The translations under genes were made by a program, and so were the position numbers. From CAZDIO01 sp964505555 (GTDB taxonomy: Bacteria > Bdellovibrionota_C > UBA2361 > SZUA-149 > CAZDIO01): a stretch of 8,300 nucleotides of DNA. Of this stretch, positions 1-5,697 are shown one piece after another. Under the pieces are notes generated by a model, which was given only the letters and a program-made list of their open reading frames with translations, was not told the DNA's origin and made no database searches. Each line of letters opens with the position of its first letter. The stretch's first letter is position 1. The DNA lies in contig CAZDIO010000179.1 in NCBI GenBank assembly GCA_964505555.1, forward strand, positions 1-8,300, read 5' to 3'.

Positions 1-47
1 CTTCGCCCGGCGGCCGGGCCTCCCGGCTCGCAACGACAGCGGGAGCT
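1..47 (-). repeat. Truncated GC-rich palindromic dispersed repeat (left edge)
   Basis: On the minus strand this reads CTCCCGCTGTCGTTGCGAGC, then a GC-rich palindromic middle, ending in GCGAAG at the window edge. On the plus strand, GCCCGG at 5-10 and CCGGGC at 14-19 form a perfect 6-bp stem around a 3-nt loop, and CCGGG at 14-18 can alternatively pair with CCCGG at 22-26. The 14-bp core at 26-39 is the exact reverse complement of 8277-8290 at the other end of the window. The mix of a conserved core, GCGAAG end and variable hairpin middle is typical of REP-like dispersed intergenic repeats. The element continues beyond the window, so its full length is unknown. Confidence 0.65.
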
Positions 48-335
48 GATTCTTTCCACATGTAAGGTGGACAGCCTTAATCTGTTTACGCGTTGTTCCG
101 TCCAGAGTGTATTATTTTTTGGGATATGATAATAACCGTTCAGTAAACTATTGATTTTCTGTGCCGAGTAGAAGCTATCGCAGCACCCGACTAGATTCAA
201 AGCAATCTTCCAGTGTCTCGTGAGGTGCAAGCTGAATAAAGGTTTTTTTCAATTTTAACTCCCTCTGAAGTGCGCATCTTTTTTCCTTGCTTGAAGGCGG
301 GAAAAACGGTGCGGGCATTAAGGAGTTGGTTGAAG
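48..335. other. Non-coding leader, no gene recognised
   Basis: Together with the edge repeat this makes about 335 bases without a convincing gene. A short inverted repeat, TCCAC at 55-59 with GTGGA at 67-71, follows the edge repeat. The stretch 110-134 is AT-rich and contains -10-like hexamers (TATTAT at 110-115, TATGAT at 125-130), but none has a good -35 partner at 16-18 bases, so I call no promoter. An open frame runs from GTG 270 into the next gene. It lacks a ribosome-binding site, and the AAGGAG further down points to a later start. Confidence 0.4.
320..325 (+). promoter_or_regulatory. Ribosome-binding site AAGGAG deciding the start at 336
   Basis: AAGGAG lies 10 nt before ATG 336. The competing in-frame GTG at 270 is preceded by TTAACTCCCTCTGAA, which has no Shine-Dalgarno match. 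The same AAGGAG-10-ATG spacing is seen before the metallopeptidase gene at 7566. Confidence 0.65.
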
Positions 336-857
336 ATGAATGATAAATCAGGAAGAGCTACGCGGCGGCGGATTGGTGACTCGGACTATGAGGTGTCGGT
401 TTCAGGAAAACGGCAGATCGTTACCATCGAAAGGAGCTTTGAGCGAAACGAAATCGTCATCACTATTGGAAGTGAGGCATCTGAGGACCTGCCGCGATAT
501 ATGTCACAGATACCTGGCGGGCACTTTATTAACAATACAAGTTTCTATCAGTCGATAGAGCAGGGGTGCACGATCACTCTGGAGCGTCTGAGGGATGGAG
601 CAGAAGGTCCTTACGTTTTTCAATTGCGAATCGAAAGCACTCAAGCGTCGTCTTCGATAAAAGTTCGTTTCGTCGACGATGCTAACGATGATTCGCAAGA
701 TCGTTGGACGATCGAAGGACGGGACACGCGGCTTTTTGATCCCTCCTTTGTTGGGATTAACGCCGCTCCTGTCGAACTTGCAGAAACGAAGCGTCCCGTT
801 ATGATAGCGACGCTGATTGTTCTGGTTGTGGTAATTCTGCTGTGGGCCCGATGCTAG
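336..857 (+). CDS. Hypothetical tail-anchored membrane protein, 173 aa
   Basis: Function unknown; I recognise no family. From ATG 336 the product has 173 residues. A basic N-terminus (ATRRR near residues 8-12) is followed by a soluble, probably beta-rich domain (about 17-140) with alternating hydrophobic stretches such as YEVSV, QIVTIE, EIVITIG, YVFQLRIES and IKVRFVDD. There is no N-terminal signal peptide. After TKR at 151-153 comes one hydrophobic helix (about 155-170, PVMIATLIVLVVVILLW) and only three more residues (ARC), so the protein should be tail-anchored with its domain in the cytoplasm. The only cysteines are one mid-domain (78) and the last residue (173). An upstream GTG at 270 would add 22 residues, but it has no ribosome-binding site and the extension looks like translated leader. 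The gene stands alone: it converges on the large protease gene and has no same-strand neighbour here. The codon pattern and sustained open frame make it a likely real gene. Confidence 0.7.
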   Translation: MNDKSGRATRRRIGDSDYEVSVSGKRQIVTIERSFERNEIVITIGSEASEDLPRYMSQIPGGHFINNTSFYQSIEQGCTITLERLRDGAEGPYVFQLRIESTQASSSIKVRFVDDANDDSQDRWTIEGRDTRLFDPSFVGINAAPVELAETKRPVMIATLIVLVVVILLWARC

Positions 858-894
858 CGGTGCTCAGCATGGTTTACTTTTTGGAGGAACAAAT

Positions 895-929
895 AAAAGG
901 TCTGAGGCCCAGCTTGCGCCTCGCCTTTT
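895..929. terminator. Candidate bidirectional intrinsic terminator between convergent genes
   Basis: AAAAGG at 895-900 and GAGGC at 904-908 pair with GCCTC at 918-922 and CCTTTT at 924-929, enclosing a 9-nt loop with a small internal bulge. The outer stem gives a T-tract on either strand. It lies 38 bases after the stop at 857 and 13 bases beyond the end of the minus-strand gene at 942, the expected place for a shared terminator of two convergent genes. The T-tracts are only four long, so efficiency is uncertain. Confidence 0.5.
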
Positions 930-941
930 GTGAATAATACC

Positions 942-3900
942 CTACGGAGCGACCGAACGGGCGCTTATTGGGGTGGCTTCAATAAAATCTATGCCACCGG
1001 AAGTTGTAGGCTTGATTCGAAGAAGCTCCGCTTGGAGAGAAGTTCCTGAGAGCTCAACCACGTCTGAGTTGTTCATTGAGGTATGAAACTTCGTAATGTT
1101 ATGGAGATCAAAATCCTTTCCTTGACGGGGATTGAGGTTGTATTTTTTTGTTGTTACCGTACTTCCATTGTGGACTTTGATCGTTATCTCCTGGGCGGCT
1201 GAGGTTGTATTAAATACTCTAAGCCAGTTGTACATATTTAGGTGCATATTCCAAGCACCAACGAGCTTTCCACTGTCCGGTGTTGTTCCCGGTACCCCAT
1301 ACATAGCAGCTACACTTCCGGTTGGTTTAAAGAAATAAAACATACTTTGTGATACCAGGGCGCCAGCTTTGTTAAACTTAATCTTTGCTGCTCCTGACAT
1401 TCCTCCGGGGAGAAGATTACTTGCATGAAAGTGTTTTTGTTGTCGAGGATTAAGACGCAGCGCATTGGGATTATGAAAGACTATCCTCCCTGCATTGTCA
1501 TAGAGAGTGAGCGACCCACTGACATTTGAATTTGCGGTGTTAATGACCTCAATCCAGTTATCTCCACCACCACCACTTGATATCGAGACCCATTGCTCTG
1601 CCGCACCACCAGCGGAGGGAAGCAGTGGAAATGCAAAACTATAATTTGATGTGCTGTTTCCCTTCGTTCCGTAACGAATAAGCTCTGCCTTATAGAGGAC
1701 ATTATTATTTTCAGGGGTAATTTTGTTGTACCCTACAACCCCTCGTCCTAAACCATGCCCTCCATCGATATCGATTCTTCCTAAAGCGGGGATGAGAAGA
1801 TTTCTCGTGCTTAATAATTGGCCAGACTGGTCGTAACGTTGAACTTTAAAGGTGCGAGAACTGTCTCCATCTAAGTTCACAATACTCAGCCAGTTAAAGA
1901 CCTGCCCATTTGCATCCACAGGGTTTCGGCTCGGATGGAAGGTATTAAATCCTACTGACGTTGGGCCATGGAGTGTGTTTTCTAAAGGAACCATGAAGGA
2001 AAACTCGTAATTATCTCCAACTTCAGCTGAAGAGGAGGGACGATAAAAATACATTCCCCCATTGAGAAACGTTCCATTATATATGAGCTTAACAACCCCG
2101 TATGAATCGTGACGAAAGCCATTTAATCCATTTAAGATTATATCTTTCTTCCCATTTCCAGAAAGAGTAATGGCTAGTTGGTGAACTTTTTGTCCGGCAA
2201 TATTATAGAGCTGAAGGGTAACAGGTAACTCAGCACTTCCTGTGTTTATCAATTCTAAAACATTGGTCATTCCCAAAAAGCCGTTCCAAAGTGAGTAGAG
2301 TGGGCTAATCAACTCGTTATCACCTACGATAGGTTCCTTCAGCGCAGAGAGGAAATCTTCTCCATTGAGATCTTGCAAAAGCGGTTGATAGGCTCGAGAT
2401 TCGGGAGTAAATGCATATCCAGCAAGTCGTGGTGTGAGCACAATGGTTTGACCGTGAGGGATGTTTGAGCAGAGATATTGATTATTTGCCACAGAGCAAC
2501 TTCCTGCTCCCTGAAGAGTTAACGTAGCACCACTTACAAGATAGCCACTAATTGAATGGTTCGTTAATACTGCCGAGAAATTTTGCCCACTGAGGTTTGA
2601 AGTGACTGAGAGGTATGACCGAGTGGCGGGTGTAAAAGTGTATCCGATCAGCGTGGGGGTAACGATAGCTGCTTGAGCATGCACTATTCCGGTGCAAGAG
2701 TAATTTGTTCCTACCACAGGACAATTTCTGGTCTGATTTGAAGAGGTAACACTGACCGTTGTTCCAGAAGAAACGGTGCCACTTATCGAGTATGTATTTG
2801 GAATTCCAACAAAGTTCTGATTCGAAAGATTTTGTGTGACATTTGAGTGGGTGCGAAATGTTGGATTAAAAGTATACCCAATAAGACTTGGAGTGATAGT
2901 AACAGTTGCTCCCGAAGGAATAAGAGAACAGGTATAAAAATCTGGCCCGACACTACATGAGCCACCACCAACGATATTGAAGCTTGATCCTGGTGTCATC
3001 GAGCCGCTAATTGCGTAGGTATTAATCATCCCAGAAAAATTCTGCAGAGTGAAATTTTGTGAGATGTTTGAATAATTACGAAATGGGGGAGAAAAGCTGT
3101 ATCCATTCATGCTTGGAGTAACTGTCACGGTAGCTCCGTGAGGAATGTTTGAACAGGTGTAAGTTGTATTTGAAACGCTACAACTTCCACCGCCAGAAAT
3201 ACTTACGTTTGTGCCGGCAGGAACACTCCCCGATACAACCCAGTTCGTCAGTATCCCAGTAAAGTTCTGGGCACTAAGAGCTTGAGTCACATTAGAATGA
3301 GTTCTTGAAGCTGGAGAAAAGAGATATCCGATAAGTTGAGGAGTAATCGTCACACTGCTTCCATGAGCGATACCAGAACAGGTATATTGTGTGCCGACAA
3401 CATTACAAGAGGCTCCCGTTGAAAGAGAAACAGTGGCACCGGCATTAACTGATCCCGTAATTGAATAGGTGTTGAGAATACCTGTGAAGCTTTGATTCGT
3501 TAAGCTTTGAGAGAGATTTGAATGCGTTCTTGCGGCTGGACTAAAGGTGTAGCCAACTCTTGAAGGGGTAATTATCACGGTTGTGCCATGAGGGATATTT
3601 GAACAGGTATAGGTACTTCCTGAAACGGGGCATTGCGTTTGAGAGATACCAGAGATGGCGACGGTGGCTCCACTAATGACGGTTCCGGTAATAGAATAAA
3701 TATTTTGAGTTCCTGTGAAGTTCTGACCGGTAAGGTTTTGCGCGAGATTAGAATGTGTTCGTGAGAGTGGAGAGAAGGTATACCCAATTTTTGTAGGAGT
3801 AATGGTTACCGTGGTTCCGTGAGAAATTCCACTACAGGTGTATGCTGTTCCTGACACAGGACAGGAGATTCCTCCGCTCATCGAGACCGTAGAGCCTGAG

Positions 3901-5408
3901 GTAACGGAACCTGTTATTGAATAAGTGTTTAAAGTTGAGGAGAAGTTTTGACCGGTGAGGTTTGCTGATATGTTTGAGTGGGTTCTGGAGGCAGGAGAAA
4001 AAGTATATCCAGCAAGGGTTGGCGTAATCGTTACGTTAGCCCCTGCAGGGATATTAATGCAGCTATAATTACCACTGGTAACGCTACATGATCCACCGCC
4101 GGTAATTGAAACGGTGGACCCTGCGCGAACAGTTCCACTCACAGAAAAAGTCCCTTCGGAGGAGAGGCATGTTACCGAAGCTAAGAAGTTATTCACTTGA
4201 GTAATACTTGAAGGGCTAAAAGTATTTGCACCTAAATTCAATGAAGGGCACATGATCCAACGGTTTGTGGAGCTACAATCTGTATCATGCCCTGAGCCAA
4301 AGTTATGGCCCATTTCATGTGCAACAAGTGGCACGCTATAGTTTTGAATGTTACTATTTGCGACGTGCTCAGAAAGACCATAGCGGCTATTTCTACAAAC
4401 TTGAGAAAGCCATGCAATGCCGATAACGTTTCCACTTAAGTTTTGCCCAGTAAAAAGATGTGCAAGATCATAGGGATGTGAAGGAAGGAAATTTGCATTC
4501 CAGTAAGTACCAAAAGCACTGAGGAGATCGCCGATATCTGTTTGGGTATAAGGATCATTTACCGTTGTCCAGACGTGAGAAAATACGATACTCAATCTTA
4601 CCCCAAGTTGTGCCTGATAGACTGCATCAACTCCGTTGAGAATTGAAGCGATTCTTGCGTTTGTGTTGATCTCACTTCCTAAAGATTGGTGCATTTCGAA
4701 ATCAGCTTCGGTGGCGATCTCTGCTACTTTTATCGTGCTGGCAAGCGCAACTGGCTCTCCCGAGGTTTCCCCGGTGCCTTCTGACATGGAGAGAATCTGT
4801 TCCTGAATGGAGTGCGCCACACCACATTCAGCAAGAATTCCCTCAAGAGTCTTACTTGAAAGCTCATTAACGGTAAGGTTTAATTCTGGCGCATCAGCGA
4901 CTCCGATATCTGATGAGACGTTGTAGTAGTCTCCATCGACGCTGAGAAAACCCTCGACCAGTTGCTTTCCACTTTTTGAATCGGTGATCAGCGACAACCG
5001 CGCGAAATCATCGGCGCGAGAAGAGTTCTCAATGTCTCCATAAAAGAGATCAATTGAAGAAAGATCTTTGTGAATTCCATTTTCATCGGTGTAAAGACTT
5101 TCGTAGTTATTAGCAAGGATCGTATGTGGACGGATTCTAATGCGGATATTTTTTCCCTTTACGGGAAGGGTCAGTGTCGTTAAGGAAGAATCATCGTGTG
5201 CTGCTCGAAAGCGATTTCCGACCTGACGTAATTCTTGAATCTTTCCTTTTTGAATCTTTGTATAGTGTTTATAAAGTTGCAGATTATTTTGGGCGACGTT
5301 CTGAGAGAAGGCAGGAGAGAGAAAGCCGAAGGAACAAATGAATAGGGTGCTAACAAAGAGAGAGAGACGAAAAACAACTCTGTATCGCTTTGTAAGCTGC
5401 TCAATCAT
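942..5408 (-). CDS. Secreted M12B (reprolysin/adamalysin-like) metalloprotease with Cys-paired beta repeats, 1488 aa
   Basis: Predicted secreted zinc endopeptidase; substrate unknown. Residues 1-35 look like a Sec signal peptide (basic RYRVVFR, hydrophobic LSLFVSTLFICSFGFL, cleavage near AFS-Q); there is no lipobox. Residues about 45-200 resemble an M12B propeptide (FYGDI...DDFARLSLI...GFLSVDGDYYNV) and end with ECGVAH (C195), a possible cysteine switch. The catalytic domain (about 225-415) has DLAHLFTGQNLSG...IGIAWLSQVC, then HEMGHNFGSGHD with zinc ligands H364, H368 and H374, catalytic E365 and Met-turn M386. Cysteines 338, 378, 387 and 414 fit the disulfide positions of adamalysins. Eight repeats of about 75 residues (420-1021) follow, then four beta modules (about 1041-1470). 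No LPXTG, PEP-CTERM or recognised secretion-system tail is seen at the C-terminus. The ATG at 5408 is the first possible start; its upstream sequence lacks a clear Shine-Dalgarno. The gene converges on the tail-anchored gene and lies 289 bases downstream of the PP2C gene, so it is probably its own transcription unit. Confidence 0.9.
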   Translation of the reverse strand: MIEQLTKRYRVVFRLSLFVSTLFICSFGFLSPAFSQNVAQNNLQLYKHYTKIQKGKIQELRQVGNRFRAAHDDSSLTTLTLPVKGKNIRIRIRPHTILANNYESLYTDENGIHKDLSSIDLFYGDIENSSRADDFARLSLITDSKSGKQLVEGFLSVDGDYYNVSSDIGVADAPELNLTVNELSSKTLEGILAECGVAHSIQEQILSMSEGTGETSGEPVALASTIKVAEIATEADFEMHQSLGSEINTNARIASILNGVDAVYQAQLGVRLSIVFSHVWTTVNDPYTQTDIGDLLSAFGTYWNANFLPSHPYDLAHLFTGQNLSGNVIGIAWLSQVCRNSRYGLSEHVANSNIQNYSVPLVAHEMGHNFGSGHDTDCSSTNRWIMCPSLNLGANTFSPSSITQVNNFLASVTCLSSEGTFSVSGTVRAGSTVSITGGGSCSVTSGNYSCINIPAGANVTITPTLAGYTFSPASRTHSNISANLTGQNFSSTLNTYSITGSVTSGSTVSMSGGISCPVSGTAYTCSGISHGTTVTITPTKIGYTFSPLSRTHSNLAQNLTGQNFTGTQNIYSITGTVISGATVAISGISQTQCPVSGSTYTCSNIPHGTTVIITPSRVGYTFSPAARTHSNLSQSLTNQSFTGILNTYSITGSVNAGATVSLSTGASCNVVGTQYTCSGIAHGSSVTITPQLIGYLFSPASRTHSNVTQALSAQNFTGILTNWVVSGSVPAGTNVSISGGGSCSVSNTTYTCSNIPHGATVTVTPSMNGYSFSPPFRNYSNISQNFTLQNFSGMINTYAISGSMTPGSSFNIVGGGSCSVGPDFYTCSLIPSGATVTITPSLIGYTFNPTFRTHSNVTQNLSNQNFVGIPNTYSISGTVSSGTTVSVTSSNQTRNCPVVGTNYSCTGIVHAQAAIVTPTLIGYTFTPATRSYLSVTSNLSGQNFSAVLTNHSISGYLVSGATLTLQGAGSCSVANNQYLCSNIPHGQTIVLTPRLAGYAFTPESRAYQPLLQDLNGEDFLSALKEPIVGDNELISPLYSLWNGFLGMTNVLELINTGSAELPVTLQLYNIAGQKVHQLAITLSGNGKKDIILNGLNGFRHDSYGVVKLIYNGTFLNGGMYFYRPSSSAEVGDNYEFSFMVPLENTLHGPTSVGFNTFHPSRNPVDANGQVFNWLSIVNLDGDSSRTFKVQRYDQSGQLLSTRNLLIPALGRIDIDGGHGLGRGVVGYNKITPENNNVLYKAELIRYGTKGNSTSNYSFAFPLLPSAGGAAEQWVSISSGGGGDNWIEVINTANSNVSGSLTLYDNAGRIVFHNPNALRLNPRQQKHFHASNLLPGGMSGAAKIKFNKAGALVSQSMFYFFKPTGSVAAMYGVPGTTPDSGKLVGAWNMHLNMYNWLRVFNTTSAAQEITIKVHNGSTVTTKKYNLNPRQGKDFDLHNITKFHTSMNNSDVVELSGTSLQAELLRIKPTTSGGIDFIEATPISARSVAP
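945..2288 (-). repeat. Four C-terminal beta modules of 110-123 aa in the protease
   Basis: Residues about 1041-1470 of the large protease contain four related modules. Their landmark strands begin at N1049 (NVLELINTGSAE), N1172 (NWLSIVNLDGDS), N1284 (NWIEVINTANSN) and N1394 (NWLRVFNTTSAA), giving spacings of 123, 112 and 110. Each continues with a second strand and turn (LQLYNIAGQ, VQRYDQSGQ, LTLYDNAGR, IKVHNGSTV) and, more weakly, a closing LNPRQ..DF-like strand. The pattern suggests beta-sandwich domains, perhaps for adhesion or surface attachment. I do not recognise a named family. Confidence 0.7.
2346..4151 (-). repeat. Eight tandem 75-aa beta repeats with invariant C-x8-C
   Basis: Within the large protease, residues 420-1021 form eight units beginning near 420, 495, 570, 647, 722, 797, 872 and 950. 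Each starts with a YSITGSV-like strand, has two cysteines exactly nine residues apart (441/450, 516/525, 593/602, 668/677, 743/752, 818/827, 896/905, 971/980), then IPHGxxVTITP, then GYTFSPxxRTHSN and LTGQNF. The second half matches the consensus of carboxypeptidase-regulatory-like (prealbumin-fold) repeats, in which the position of the second cysteine is usually an aromatic or hydrophobic residue. The pairs are probably disulfides, since the region is exported. The units differ clearly at both protein and DNA level, so the array is not a recent expansion. Likely role: a rigid stalk or binding surface. Confidence 0.9.
4287..4319 (-). other. Zinc-binding active-site motif HExxHxxGxxH
   Basis: Codons for residues 364-374 (HEMGHNFGSGH), followed by D375. 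The D after the third histidine, the cysteine three residues later (C378) and the Met-turn WIM-C 12 residues after the third histidine match the adamalysin/reprolysin pattern rather than other metzincins. Confidence 0.9.
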
Positions 5409-5437
5409 ATTTGCTTTGTTTTAAAGATTCCCAGGGT

Positions 5438-5467
5438 CCTATAGAGAAAAAGCAAGAATCGTACCAA
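5438..5467 (-). promoter_or_regulatory. Candidate sigma70-type promoter for the large protease
   Basis: On the minus strand TTGGTA (5462-5467) and TATAGG (5438-5443) are 18 bases apart. Each matches four of six consensus positions. Transcription would start near 5431, leaving a leader of about 23 bases before ATG 5408. Both boxes are imperfect, so this is a suggestion. Confidence 0.35.
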
Positions 5468-5497
5468 GGGGTTAAGAAAAAAAACTCTTATCGGGAA

Positions 5498-5641
5498 CTA
5501 CAAAGTAAAAGAAAAATCGGAGGCTAAAGGCTGCTTAATCCTTACGGTGAGATACTTTAAATACGGATTGTGCGTATCTTGGCATGCAAGGCTTTCTGAT
5601 AAATGCCCGCTCATGGGATAACGCTCTGAAATAGTTTCCAT
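5498..5641 (-). CDS. Doubtful small ORF, 47 aa
   Basis: From ATG at 5641 to TAG at 5498 the minus strand encodes 47 residues starting METISERYPMSGHLSESL. The same frame stays open upstream past the stop of the PP2C gene, for about 70 codons in total, but offers no ATG, GTG or TTG start there. No ribosome-binding site precedes the ATG. The translation reads like ordinary protein, with no homopolymer runs, but an open frame of this length is not improbable by chance. It could be a small gene, a decayed gene remnant, or an alternative C-terminus of the PP2C protein in another frame. I recognise no family. Confidence 0.2.
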   Translation of the reverse strand: METISERYPMSGHLSESLACQDTHNPYLKYLTVRIKQPLASDFSFTL

Positions 5642-5697
5642 TGCTCTGTATGCTCTCTGAGACAGATCGATATCTTCATCTAGCGATGTTATGTGCT

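Noticed and set aside
199..211. AAAGCAATCTTCC resembling the GAAGCAATCT end often seen in this type of dispersed repeat
   Set aside because: Only about nine bases match and no GTCGTTGCGAGC core lies nearby; chance is the simpler explanation.
270..335. Upstream GTG start adding 22 residues to the tail-anchored protein
   Set aside because: No ribosome-binding site before GTG 270, whereas AAGGAG sits 10 nt before ATG 336; the added residues show no signal peptide or domain.
1132..1338. Plus-strand open frame inside the large protease gene
   Set aside because: It lies wholly opposite the strongly supported minus-strand protease, its translation is low-complexity hydrophobic, and there is no ribosome-binding site; it is a shadow frame.
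2346..4151. Repeat array as a CRISPR or recent DNA tandem repeat
   Set aside because: The periodicity is at the protein level within one open frame, units differ at many bases, and there are no constant direct repeats with unique spacers.
5320..5345. Possible lipoprotein lipobox (LFIC) in the protease signal peptide
   Set aside because: The residue before the cysteine is Ile rather than Gly, Ala or Ser, and a normal AFS-Q cleavage site follows; a non-lipidated signal peptide fits better.
5473..5490. Hairpin around a run of eight A (TAAGA...TCTTA) as a terminator for the PP2C gene
   Set aside because: The stem is only five A/T-rich pairs and the T-tract falls in the loop rather than after a GC stem, so it does not look like an intrinsic terminator.
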